Shown here: in pieces, positions 1 through 12,688 of the stretch
Layout of the letters: every line of letters starts with the position of its first letter
Position numbering within the stretch: position 1 is the stretch's first letter
Assembly: GCA_009192285.1 (NCBI GenBank)
Contig: WBVU01000008.1
Span: 2,118,370-2,182,369 of the forward strand
Reading direction: 5' to 3'
Length of the DNA: 64,000 nt
From: Morchella semilibera
Lineage: Eukaryota > Ascomycota > Pezizomycetes > Pezizales > Morchellaceae
Notes under the pieces: generated by a model
What the model was told of the DNA's origin: nothing
Databases searched by the model: none
The model's input: only the letters and a program-made list of their open reading frames with translations
Made by a program: the position numbers and the translations under genes

Positions 1-2154
1 AGAACTTGTGGTGCTTCTCTGGGAAGGCTTTTCTTGTGAAAGTGGAAGAGTAATAACCCTGTTCATCGAAGATTCCGGAGACAACTGTAATGGAGAGCGA
101 TGTAGTACATCATTCCTACATAAACTTCTAGGGTGTGGGGTTGATTCCGTATGAATACATGATGTGGTTTCTATACTTTTTGCGGCCTCCATCTTGCCCA
201 GTGTTGGGTTTATTGATACCGGGGATAGTGACTGATTCCCGAGCGATATACTTATGGGTTTCCCTATTTCCTCAACTTTGCTTAATTTGGATGCCCTTTT
301 CTCTGAGGCTGGGGTATCTGGGTGATGTTTTCGCTTTGATGGTACCGAATGGGGTTTAGGAGTTAGATACAATGAACCGTCTCTTAGCTGCCGAAATGAA
401 TCTCCATTCTGTAGTTGAAGAATCACTGGATCCCCCAAATAATTTGATAATTCTTGAGAGGAAATTTCTTCGTTATCTCCTTGTGGTGGGATGTGGGAGT
501 CGCTACCATTTGGCCACAAATTTCGTCCTTTTGCGGGCAGATCTCTCTCCAGGCGTTTCTTTTCTCCTCCTGAACCCTCCCCCTCCCCTTCTTCTTCTTT
601 ATCTTCCTCATACTCAACCTCACCCTCTTCCTCGCTCCTGTCAGATTTCTCTTTATCAGCGCCAACTGACTCCATATCATCATCGCTATTAGAAAATGCG
701 TCGTCATTTATATCTCCAATAAGGTCAATATCAAAACCTGCTCTTGGTTCTTCATCCGCCTCCGGACGTAAATCGTTTCCCCTACCCCGCAAGTCGAAAA
801 AATCTTCCACACTTTGCAAGGCAGTTTGTACAAAAATGTTAGGCTCTTCACGCGGTATAAAATCTTCAAAGCTCGGTGTCTTGCCATCTCCCCTTTGTCT
901 TTCGGCATCTATTATTGCATTTACCTTCTCCCACCCCTCATCCTCGTTCCTCCATGGCTCAAACATCTCCCTTGTACCTGTCGATGCAACAAATCCTTCC
1001 ATATTGAGTTGGTCCCTAGAGCTTCTTCGGCTATTCTCATCTCTCCACAATTCTGCAAGACTGTGGAGAAGCTTAAGATCTGGCGGGATAGGATTCGTGC
1101 GCTCGATGAAATCGTGATGGAGCATGCGGGGGGGGACAAGCCTCCGGTTCATTATGTCTTGGACATGTATATCCACTTCTAAAGAGCAGTAAGAATGTCT
1201 GGGAAACCCACGCTCTGGTAACATCCAGTGCGCTGGGATCGATTCAGTATACCACTGGTGATTTCCCTCAATGTCATCGATATCCGGAACACCTTGTCTA
1301 AACCTAACATTTCTACAATCCACAAAACCACATCCATAGAGGTTGAAGTCGATCATAAATTGCAGTAGGTATTGTATGTGAGCTTCATACGGCTGGAATA
1401 CCCTCTGGAGTATAGCCCCGCTGAGGAGAATCTGAGAAAGTCTTGTCATATCCCGGGGATTAAGTAAATAGATTTTTGCGTAATATTTCCATCCTACGTG
1501 GAAACCATAAAAAGGGGTTCCTTTAACGAGCGATATATTAGCAACATAGGGTTTTGGGATCGGTTTATTCTGGAATTCGCCCCCACTGCGGGCACCAAGA
1601 GCCTTATCAAGACTTTTGCGGAGGGCCCGCAGCCATTTTTTCTCTATTAAACAAATCTCTTAGCCTAAATACATACAAAGAGGATGATATCTCTCACGAT
1701 CTATGGGATCTAGTCCGATCTCTTCTGCTGGGTATTCTATATAAATGTATGGGAATGCCCCGTGAACATGGGCGCAGACTTTCTGCCCTGTTTCCGTGCA
1801 CCCAAATATTCTGATTATAGGTATTTTGGGCGGGTACTTTGAACCTTTCGGTGGTGGGAAAGGAGGATCAAAGGATGTTGGCTCGATCTGGTAGTGGTCG
1901 ATATTGTTTAGACGAATACGAAAGGCGACATCGCTGGAATCTTGCATCGTTTCAAATCCACTTGGTAGGTGTGCTGGGGCCGCGGGTTGGAACAGTAAAT
2001 ATGGTCTCTTACCGCGTTCGATGACGAGCGGCGCGTCGAGCGTGATACGGGTCATTGAGTAGGAAACGCGTTCTGTACAGGGATCTAAAGTGGTATCACG
2101 TGAATTAAATATCCCGCATACCTCTCCTTTGTTGGCATCTAGTACGAGTGACAT
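1..2154 (-). CDS. REV3: DNA polymerase zeta catalytic subunit Rev3 (N-terminal part, cut by window edge)
   Basis: The catalytic subunit of translesion polymerase zeta extends primers past damaged DNA in the nucleus. Only the N-terminal part lies here; the polymerase domain is beyond the left edge. Translation from the ATG at 2154 gives the Rev3 family N-terminus, with FRIRLNNIDHYQIEPTSFDP and then IIRIFGCTETGQKVCAHVHG. A 54-nt intron (1644-1697, GCTAAG branch) joins this to WLRALRKSLDKALGARSGGE and PKPYVANISLVKGTPFYGFH. The block PYEAHIQYLLQFMIDFNLYG and RHSYCSLEVDIHVQDIMN follow; these are hallmarks of the exonuclease-like N-terminal domain of B-family zeta polymerases. Beyond about residue 300 the protein becomes an acidic, low-complexity linker (Glu/Gly-rich near 560-640), as in other fungal Rev3 proteins. 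The frame stays open to base 1. Identification is firm; the gene is incomplete only because of the window edge. Confidence 0.93.
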
Positions 2155-2808
2155 GTCAGAGCCTGTGCAGAACCTCTACAGGGCCTATTTAAATCGTTAA
2201 TTCAACACATATTTTACAAAAAACGGAGCGCATAGGCCGAGTGATAACTTGTGAGTGTACTATCGAATTGCTTTAACTTAATTTAGGGTACTTCTACTTA
2301 CAGCTGTTCTATGGAAGAGCTAAGACGTTGGTTAATGCATGTACCTACGACATACCTACATGTAGTCCATCTTTGAAACTGCATGTGCCACTTGTCCCGT
2401 TTTGTAGTGGATTAGGCTACGTGGATAATACATGTACTCCAGCAACATGCTTTTTCTACTAGTAGGGTTTTATAGGCCTAGGAATATGATTGCTTGACCT
2501 TCATATAGTACATGTAAGCTTTTTTTTTTTTTTTTTTCGTCTCTAGAATTTAGAAAATGGAGAAAATGGCCATGGTATACTTAAAAAAGTGAAAGTATAT
2601 CTTAGTTATATTTCTCTTATAAAAGTCCGAAACCATATCGTGTGTTGGAACGCACGTATCTCTCATTATTCACTGCATTATACAATGTGGGAAATATCCC
2701 GAAAAACACGAATATTTAAGTCACAAAGACTAGTAATTACATATATACAGCGTACTTAACTTTCCCGGGAAAGCGTTAAAAACATGACTCTGATACCCGT
2801 CCACTTTC
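2155..2808. other. Intergenic: REV3 5' side / UTP7 3' side
   Basis: AT-rich spacer between the REV3 start and the UTP7 stop. It holds an 18-nt T run near 2521-2538, three TACATGTA palindromes (near 2356, 2431 and 2508) and a divergent copy of the CGAGTGAT motif at about 2239. No gene is supported. Confidence 0.6.
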
Positions 2809-4609
2809 TCACCTTGCACCTGGTTGCAAAAATCTTGACAGGGCCGGCCCAAGCTCTTGTGCTCTCGTTGTTGAGGGTATCCCTTGTTGCCTCTTCAAAC
2901 GTTCCTTTTTTATCTCCTCGAATCTCAGCCTCTTCTCATCGATTATGTTCTTTTCCCCCTTCTTTCGGAGATACCGACGAAGAGCAGAGTTCTTGCCACG
3001 CTGTTTCTGTTTCCCTTCTGAGCCTACTTTTTTACCTGCCTGTGTTGGTGAATAGTTCGTTAGCAACTACTAAAGTGTAGAACCGATTACCATGGAACGG
3101 GACTTACGGCACTGCCCCCTTTAACGTTCTCCTCATTTTCCTTCATCCTTACATCATGGCTCGCATTGTCAATCCTTCCTATAAAGTCTGGGTCAAGCGA
3201 GATCATGTCTGGTTTTAGTTTGTTCAATAAGGCCTTGATTTCTCCTTCCTGTCTTTGTTTCTTCGTCTCATAGGGATTAATCTCCAAGGAATCGAAATTA
3301 GGTTCACCAGAACCAGGCACAATGAGCGATGAAAACCCGTCTGCATGACCAACACCCAGCACATCGTCGAAGGGACAGAAACGGACCCGATTGATCGCAG
3401 AACCTTCTTGGAGGTGCGTGAGATATGGGCTATTCTGTTTAACTTTGAGAGCATCTTTCCACACTGTTACATGCGGGCCCCAGCCTACGCCGAGCAGTCC
3501 AGTCTCGGAAATGTGTAGCGAAGATGCAGGGGTGGGCGTAAAGTAGGAGTGTACCTCTTTATATGTCCGGATATCGAAGATGTTCATCCGGGAGTCAGCG
3601 CCAGCAGTGGCCATGTAGTGGCCACCTCTATCTATTGCAAGAGCGCGGACTGGTCCTCGATTTGTGAGCATCTTGACCAGTGGGGTGCTCATATTCGGTG
3701 ACCAGAGAGTAACAGATCCATTTGCGTGACCAATATGAATAATAGCATTTCGTTGATTCATAGCCATACTCGAGGGTGCACCAAGCCTAGTCCTCAATTC
3801 CGCTACGACACCACCAGTTGAGGTGTCTTGGTACTTCAACCACCCACTCATCCCGACAGTTGCTAGGATAAAGTGATACGGAAGGAACTCCATGTTTGTG
3901 ACTTCAACATGGGATTTGAGGCAATGTATTTCAACACCAGCATGATCATAGATGTAGGTATATTTCTTTTGAGCGACGGCAAAGAAGTTTTCGTTGTGGA
4001 GCCACTTAACGTCTCGTACTGTCTCTTTAAGCTGTAGCTCTGTGCCTATCTTGCCGTCCCGCCAGTCAAAGGCAGCAACATGTCCCTTCAGTCCTCCAAG
4101 AAGCAAGTACCGTCCATTTCGAGTGTAGTCCATGGCATATGGCCCGAATAGTGGAAGTTTCAAGTCAAAACCCTATTGAACAGAGCTCATTAATATAGAA
4201 GTCCCTAATAAGTAGACAACTTATAAGACGGCTATACCTTTTGAGCTGTAGATACGTCTACCGCTTGTACCAAATACTTCTGAGAAAACTTGTAGGTCCT
4301 TTCCATCCCTTCGGCCTCCACATATCCCTGCTGCTCCTCCATCAGCATCTCCGCATCTTTGGCGCTTGTCGCGGCAGCCTTGTATCGGTATTCAAGTTTT
4401 TTCAGGTTGCCTCGAAGTTTCTTATCCTTGATGCCCTTGACGGAGATCTGGTCACCACGGCCATATTCGGCGAGTGCCATCTGGAGTTCCTCCGGTGTAC
4501 GGCCATTGTCTTTTCTGGGGTTTGCTCGCCTCGGTCTTGAGATAGGTGCCGCTGAAGCCTTATTTTTCTGTGCAAGCGCACCGGTTTTTGAGGGTGGTTG
4601 AGTTGACAT
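2809..4609 (-). CDS. UTP7: U3 snoRNP protein Utp7 (WD40, BING4/WDR46)
   Basis: Utp7 is a WD40 subunit of the nucleolar small-subunit processome (UtpB-associated) needed for 18S rRNA maturation. Three exons are visible: 4609-4238, 4172-3108 and 3039-2809, with introns at 4173-4237 (65 nt) and 3040-3107 (68 nt), both GT-AG. The first exon encodes a basic N-terminus and a helical region ([20 protein letters not shown]). The middle exon carries the WD repeats ([56 protein letters not shown]) and the BING4 C-terminal domain ([39 protein letters not shown]). The last exon encodes the usual lysine-rich tail ([20 protein letters not shown]) ending in ELGPALSRF. Length (about 555 residues) fits the family. 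The start lies 235 bp from the divergent SRP54 start, so the two share a compact promoter. Confidence 0.95.
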
Positions 4610-4844
4610 AATTGCAGTATAGTCGCTGTTACTTCTCGCGCAAACAAAAGCTTTAAACCTACCAGCAAAAAAAGTCTAAGTTGCCAAGATTTACACTAAA
4701 AGCCGGGTAATTGTTATCTGATTGAATTGAATCTTATCGGCTGCCAACGTCGCCGCAAGGTCCCAATGTGAGAGAGAGCCTCTTTAGAGAGATATAGGAC
4801 CCTGCCGCCTTACCCCACGATTTACATACCAGTTATAACCCACC

Positions 4845-6640
<1,796 letters not shown>

Positions 6641-7054
6641 TTTGAGGACTTGTTAACTAGAGCGACAGGAATCAAGAAACTGCACAATTATGGAATTTGG
6701 TTTTTTTGTAGTGACACACTAATCTTGTAAATATTATATCATTGGGAACACGCTATAATTGCATGGAATATATGGAATTTGGAGTTTCTGGAAGGGTGGT
6801 TTTTCCGAGTACTAGCTCTTCAATGTTGAACAATGGGATTTGATTTGGACCAGCCATTTACAGTCAATTCTGCGGATTATGACATAAAACTACACCTCAC
6901 GCCAACAAAGAAAATCAGTGAACTTTTGAAACCCAGATCGTTCCATTCCATTCCGACCCTGGTGCATTGAAATTTCCTCTCGTATAGAAAATTGGTGGTA
7001 CTGGACATATGCTTTTTTATTTTATTTTGGTGGGGGCGGAGAAAGGCGTGAAAT
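6641..7054. other. Convergent 3' spacer between SRP54 and RPS9
   Basis: Both neighbouring genes end here (SRP54 on plus, RPS9 on minus). The sequence is AT-rich and consistent with two 3' UTRs. No further gene or RNA is supported. Confidence 0.6.
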
Positions 7055-7926
7055 TTACTCTTCCTCCTCCTCCTCCTCACCGTCACCCTTGGACTCAGCA
7101 GCCTTGGCCTTCTTTCTCCTGGTGCGTCCGGGACGCCCGCCACCCAAGGGTGAAGAGAGAGCGAAGTCGATGTGCTTCTGGGAGTCGAGACGAACGATGA
7201 AGGAAGGGACATTGACGATCTGCTTTCCAACACGGATGTGGCGCTGGCGGATGAGGACACGGGCGTGGTGGATGGATTTGGCGAGTCCGAGCTTGTAGAC
7301 CTGGGTCTATTATTATAGGGAAAGGTTAGCAAGTAGCCGGGGCCCCGGTAGAAATTGTTGGGAAAGTACCTGGAGACGACGTTCCAAGAAATCCTCAACG
7401 CGGAGAGCCAAGACGTAATCGAGCTTCATGCGGGAGTCGTCCAAGACACCAACACGGACAAGACGGCGAATCAAGGCGTTACCCTCGAAGAGACGCTTGG
7501 GGTCCTTCTCGTCAAGTGTCAAAAGCTGACGGGCAGCACGACTGTTCAATATCCATCAGCAACCAAAATTTCTCCCCCGTATTATCCTTCCTGCTGAAAA
7601 GCAAAATCCAGAAAGCCATACCGAATCTTGGAGAGGGTAAGCTGGACCCTCCAGACCTCCCTCTTGTTGCGGAGACCATATTCACCGACAGTCTTCAATT
7701 CAGCATCGCTAATTGGGACAAATTTTGTTAGTTCGATCTGTCGAAAAATTGGATACCTGAGACATGAGAATGAGCACGCTCAAATCTCAGTGGTACTCAC
7801 AGACGCGCAGACTCGAAAGGACGACGCGGGACCTGTATAGTTTTATGTTAGATTATTTTTTACAGCATTTCGCTATTAGCTAGGGGGGGACTTATTGTAG
7901 GTCTTAGAGTACGAGCGAGGGGCCAT
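7055..7926 (-). CDS. RPS9: 40S ribosomal protein S9 (uS4)
   Basis: uS4 is a primary 18S rRNA-binding protein of the small subunit. Five exons are reconstructed: 7926-7896, 7834-7801, 7708-7622, 7541-7370 and 7306-7055. Together they give [20 protein letters not shown], then the S4 RNA-binding core ([60 protein letters not shown]) and an acidic tail of seven Glu, the normal fungal uS4 layout. Introns 2-4 (7709-7800, 7542-7621, 7307-7369) are GT-AG. Intron 1 (7835-7895) is unusual: no GT-AG pair keeps the frame. An AT-AC pair with donor ATAAGT and 3' end ATAC restores the conserved T-Y-K-V-P-R exactly, with a CTAAC branch about 12 nt before the 3' splice site. The gene is divergent from RPL21 across 533 bp, and TTAGGGTTA lies 10-18 bp upstream of its ATG. 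Confidence 0.95.
7835..7895 (-). other. AT-AC intron in RPS9
   Basis: A 61-nt intron that starts ATAAGT and ends ATAC on the minus strand. Splitting the Lys codon as A|AG reproduces the conserved uS4 sequence; GT-AG options give the wrong frame. The ATAAGT donor and CTAAC branch point to the U2 spliceosome, not U12. A two-base deletion or base-calling error in an original GG-TAAGT donor is the alternative. Confidence 0.65.
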
Positions 7927-8459
7927 TCTGTATCGTTAGGGTTACTGAATTGGTACGAATAACTGTCGCTTGTTTGATGAAAGTTACTATTCAGGACTTT
8001 AACCTCGAAATGTTCGTTGATGGTGTGCTGAGATCAGTGTGTGACTGTTTTTCCCCAAAGGGCTTGGGACCCTCTAGTAGACAGGGTAACCAAAATAATG
8101 AGATGTATTGCTTAGTCATTCAATGAGAGTTAAGGTGTGAAGCGTGACCTCATCCGCGTGCAGTTGCTCAAAAACCTATTCTCTAAAGTCGGCCACGGTT
8201 TGAGTAGGGGCTCTAAGGGTGCATGTATTCCTCTATTCAATATTTCAAAAAACCGGGTTTTCTATCATTACCTTCTGGTAGCGTCCTCCATTGGTTAGTT
8301 ACCCGGGCGATAACAAAAGCAGTCACAACTCAATCCAATCCCACACAACAGAATATTTCCAAGCTGTAAGGGCAATATCATCGACAATTGAACCTGTCAG
8401 AAAACTTACACGATAAACGCCCAACAACAAACCCTCTAACAACACCAATATAAGCAAAA
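7927..8459. promoter_or_regulatory. Shared divergent promoter of RPS9 and RPL21
   Basis: This 533-bp region separates the start codons of two ribosomal protein genes on opposite strands, an arrangement suited to co-regulation. It carries TTAGGGTTA at 7936-7944, the telobox/Tbf1-type site known from ribosomal protein gene promoters of several fungi. Looser relatives are GGGTAACC near 8084 and AACCCTCTAAC near 8430. The role of these sites here is inference. Confidence 0.5.
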
Positions 8460-9189
8460 ATGTAAGTGTCCTGCTGCCCGATTAGATGGTGCTGCATAAA
8501 GCTGCAAATTTTCATAATTTTGACTTCGTTTTTTAGGGGTCACTCCGGTGGTATTCGTTCTGGTACTAGATATGCCTTCTCTCGCCCCTTCCGCCAGAAG
8601 GGTATGATCGCTCTGTCTACCTACCTTAAGGTCTACAGGTTCGTCGGGATTTCCCCGCGCTAGTGAAACTTCAGCTCCTAATTAGAATTATAGAGTTGGT
8701 GATATCGTCGACATCAAGGCAAACGGTGCCGTCCAGAAGGGGTCAGTCTAAACATTCCGCGAACTGTAACGTTCGCAAAAACATCCGGAGATCTTGCGCT
8801 CAGGATGTTCATCCCCATTGGATGAACAGTACCGCTGACTTGATCTCCTCGACCACAGTATGCCCCACAAGGTTTACCACGGAAAGACTGGTGTTGTCTA
8901 CAACGTCACCAAGTCCGCCCTCGGTGTCATTATCTACAAGAAGGTCGGAAACCGCTTCATCGAGAAGCGCGTCAACGTTCGCATCGAGCACGTCAACCAC
9001 TCCAAGTGCAGAACCGAGTTCGTCAACCGTGTCAAGGCCAACGCCGAGAAGAAGCGCCAGGCCAGGGAACAGGGTACCCACATTCACTTGAAGAGGCAGC
9101 CCGTCCAGCCCCGTGAGGAGCGCACCGTCTCCGCCAAGGGCAACATCCCCGAGACCGTTGTCCCCATTGCCTACGAGACCACCATCTAA
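8460..9189 (+). CDS. RPL21: 60S ribosomal protein L21 (eL21)
   Basis: eL21 is a component of the large ribosomal subunit. Exons: 8460-8461, 8537-8638, 8694-8741 and 8859-9189. The first exon contributes only AT of the start codon; the intron starting GTAAGT at 8462 ends at 8536, and the next exon supplies G followed by GHSGGIRSGTRYAFSRPFRQ. The following introns are 8639-8693 and 8742-8858. The assembled protein continues KVYRVGDIVDIKANGAVQKG, MPHKVYHGKTGVVYNVTKSA and VGNRFIEKRVNVRIEH, and ends PIAYETTI, all typical of eL21 (about 160 residues). The third intron contains a perfect 9-bp hairpin (8806-8814 with 8820-8828). Identification is certain; the split start codon follows from the only donor/acceptor pair giving an in-frame M-G-H start. 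Confidence 0.95.
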
Positions 9190-11618
9190 GTGGCTGGGGC
9201 TGTTGGGCGGGTTTCTTTTACTTTTTCCGGTAAAATAAAATAAAAGTTGACAAACCTGGTGTTTGGGCCGTTTCTTTGGGATATCCGGTGTTTTTGTGAT
9301 TTCTCTTTAAATCTACGGGCTCTTTATTAACGATCTCGTGAAATCTTAGTCCGTCTCAAATCAACAGTTATATTCGTGATTAGGGAATACAAAATTGGCC
9401 TGTAATGAATACTCTTTCAGCAGTCAACCCCCCATGACCACCCAGCTGTGAAGCAAGTAATTTCATCCATCCCGGTGATCAGGCGTATTGTACGGGCTGA
9501 TTATATAAAGCTTTTACTCTGCTCAGATCATGCGCATGAACAATAACTCAATGTCAAGCGATCTACCGTACATGCAACTAAAATCTAATATTGGCAACAT
9601 TATTTAGTGCCAACTAATGTTCAGCCACGCTTTCTCCCTCCACCTCGGTTGTTATGGCATGCAGGCGGGTTATTTCAAAGGTTTCCTTGCTCATGATATG
9701 TATCAGAGGCGCAGAAAATGTCCCTCTAAGCCACCGCCACCCGATAACCGAGTGATATATTATGACTTAGGAGTCAAAAAGGCTTTAGTCATCAGTAATT
9801 ACTTCATAGTCACGATAAACCAACGTGAACCAGGAATATTACAACGACCTTTGTAGCCATTGAAGTCATGGATGTTGAGGTGTAAATCTAGGCCGGCTGG
9901 CCTCAGGGCTCATATTCATCCCTTAGATTATCATATTTATGCTCGCAGAGCCAGGGTAAAGATGGATGATTAGGTCCCGCGTACACAAAAGACACAAAAG
10001 ACACTCGCCGCGAAGCACAAGGGCTAATAGCGCATGTAGAGGCGGACCTGCTATTACTATCCTAGAAGATGCCACAGTCCGTTTTAGTATGGCTCCACGC
10101 GTTATATATCCAAATATCTCTTTTAGGGAGATTCTCGCCGACTGGAGAGCAGGCCCACTCACACCCAACCTAGGGAAATATACTACTAGGGTTTAGCATA
10201 GTTGTCTACAATTATTAGAAACTAAGGGTATTGATATATTTTAATATTTTAGCGGAAGCAAGTCTTCGTGAGTGAACCGACAATGTGAATTGCAGCGCGT
10301 TATCGGACTGATGATTTTAGACAAAGGAAAGGGGGGTAGAGTGTTCGACTCTCTAGTATGTTCAAGCGTACCAAAACGCCACTCGCATTCTGTGATTCAC
10401 TACATGTAGCTACAGTATCTCTATATCAACTACTCCGCCCGTATGAGTTATGTAATTAAGGATGAATAGAAGCTGAAGTCGAAGCTCTTGCGATCATAAT
10501 GTCTCAAAGAATCGAGATCTCATTTGACTAAGATCGAGCCCTCACATCCCATTGATTATCTCTAACCTTGAAATGATATAAAAAAAGAAAAGCTGACACA
10601 ACAACCCCAAAGAATAGCATGTATCTATGAAGTATCAATCAATCAACCCCCATTAATGATGTAAACCAAAAAAATCAACCCCAAGGAATAGCGGGTTGTA
10701 TCGAGTGATACTCTGTGACCGGCTTTGAAATAGCTAGAGTAATATTAACTTATAATGGACCAAACTAATGCTAAGGATTTGTTTTAATTCACGATACCTT
10801 TCGAGAGAGCTTGTTCCTCAGACAAATACCCCAGGCGAGGTTGCCACCACACTTATATATAAAGCTGATAGTCCCTGTAGAGGTTGTACTGAGCTTTCGA
10901 GTGATGTGATATGGCTGGAACCCGTTTAAATAAATTTTCTTAAAGAAGCCCGAGGATGGATATAGAATTCATAGAAACACAACTACAGGGGCATTAGCTT
11001 TTATTATGTACATGTACTTCTTATTTACTACATGGGACTACATGTAACTTTATGCATCTCATGTACTTAATCAATTAATCGACCAAAGTAGCCTTATACA
11101 TTTAATTACGATAGGCTATCACTGACTATAAGAGTGATCTCCCCGCTCTATCTTCTCGCGCTATATAGCAGTGTAATATTTTCGTCTTTAGTCTCTAAAA
11201 GAAAGTATCTGACTGTATCACAAGTGAACTATCTGATTTGCCAAGCCACCGGCGGAGTTGAAACAACCCACCATGCAGGAGCTAGCGATGCTACCAGAGC
11301 GCATTCTCGAAACGTGCGTGAGATTGGCTGGAAAGGGTGTGTAGATCTAAGGCCTAACACTATCTCTGTATATGTGTATAGCACTTACCGCGGGAGAAAG
11401 GTTTGTGATTATTCAAATACCTTATTGAGGTAAAGTAAGAACTTGGGCCTCTTTTTATCAAATATCATCAAATTTACTATTCTCATTTACTAAAAGATAA
11501 ACCCCGACCCCCCTGTGCCATAATCCTGGTAGACTCAGTGATTATAGCGATAACAGAGCACCATAGTTCGATGTACTGTGTAAATGGAATGCTGTCATAT
11601 TATTAGTTGGCATCCGAA
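9190..11618. other. Gene-poor intergenic region
   Basis: About 2.4 kb between RPL21 and the ELP6 3' end. The small open frames show no recognisable domain and no splice-linked extension. The region contains CGAGTGAT-motif copies at 9749 (part of a 20-mer shared with 38050-38069), 10694 and 10899, and TACATGTA palindromes near 10404, 11011 and 11043. It may hold decayed repeats, but no transposase or reverse transcriptase remnant could be read. Confidence 0.5.
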
Positions 11619-12688
11619 TCATCCTCTAACTTGACCTCGATCGAAAACTTCTACTGTTCCATCTCCCACATAATACAGCACCTCCTTCTCTTCTGCGCCA
11701 GCACCCCCTGCCCCTCGAGTGACCCGAATGACACCACTAACATCCCTTGCGATTCCTGTGTCCAGTAAACGTAATCCTACTGTCCACGCTGCAGTATGTG
11801 ACAGACTAATCACAAATGCTGCATGATCAATTTCCAGCCTTGTTCTTGGCTCTTGAAGGAACGCGGAATCAGCATTAACCATGATTATCACCCCGTATGA
11901 TGCCTATGAATGTCAGTAATCATCATTCGATCAACGAAAGTATTGCCGCCTTAAAATATATGTAAGCTCTGAGGAGTATTCTTCTGATGTTTCTTGTGAG
12001 TGATAATTCCTTTGTTCACTCAAAGCCCGGATCTCAAGGGAGGCCTAGCCAAAACGAACTGGTTTGTTCACTCAGGCAAAAATTCCCTCCCCAGAACTCA
12101 CCAATACTTCCAGAACAACAGCAACAACATCAAGTAGATCACAAACCTCTCGTAGTTCCATAACCATATCTCCCATTTCAACTACACCCGCACTCTCTAG
12201 TGCAGCCAACAAAAAATCCGGATTCTCCAGTATCAGTAGTGGCTTCCCGCCGCCTGTCGTAAGACGCTTAACTGCCTGTAAGATACCACCCACGATCCCT
12301 TTTATCCCGCCTGTAGCGGATAAAACCCCGGTGGCAGAATTATCAGGGCCAGGTATAGGCGGGGAAAATAGCTTGGAGAGCCCGTCGACGAATACAAAAC
12401 GGCTTTTTGCGCCGTATGCAGTGAGGTCAACCCCCTGTACCTTAAGTGTAAGCACGCTATTAGAGACATAGAGGAACCACGCACTAGCTTCCTGAGACAT
12501 TCACCATGAAAACCTAGGTCTCTTGTAAAGCTCACAAACACAACTGCCCTCTCATCCGCTGTAAGAGCTTCCTTTAGGAATGCGTGTGCGAGCCAGCTCG
12601 CACTAGCACCGAGTACGGATGTAACAAGAACCAGTTCATCTTCACCAGGTAGTGAGGCGTAATGAGGTTTATCTGATGCTCGTGTCAT
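11619..12688 (-). CDS. ELP6: Elongator complex subunit Elp6
   Basis: Elp6 is a RecA-fold subunit of the Elp4-Elp5-Elp6 ring of Elongator, which is needed for tRNA wobble-uridine modification. Exon 1 (12688-12485) reads MTRASDKPHYASLPGEDELV and LVTSVLGASASWLAHAFLKE followed by VVFVSFTRDLGFHGECLRKL. A 44-nt intron (12441-12484, CTAAT branch) leads to VQGVDLTAYGAKSRFVFVDG and a Gly-rich stretch with PLLILENPDFLLAALE. The next intron (11904-12101, 198 nt) leads to ASYGVIIMVNADSAFLQE, HAAFVISLSHTAAWTVGLR and DTGIARDVSGVIRVTRG, ending near EVLYYVGDGTVEVFDRG. The order and the VSG-hydrophobic pattern match fungal Elp6. The ATG at 12688 is preferred because the upstream in-frame alternative is GTG. 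As is normal for Elp6, no Walker A motif is seen. Confidence 0.88.

Noticed and set aside
491-1117. Plus-strand Ser-rich open frame of 208 codons
   Set aside because: It is antisense to the acidic region of REV3, whose frame is supported by family motifs.
7835-7895. U12-type (minor spliceosome) intron in RPS9
   Set aside because: The donor is ATAAGT and not ATATCCTT, and the branch is CTAAC and not TTCCTTAAC.
9746-9765. Hammerhead-type ribozyme for the dispersed motif
   Set aside because: Neither strand carries CTGATGA with GAAA in the required order.
10321-10375. tRNA gene suggested by TGTTCGACTCT
   Set aside because: A weak B-box match only; no A box at proper distance and no acceptor stem.
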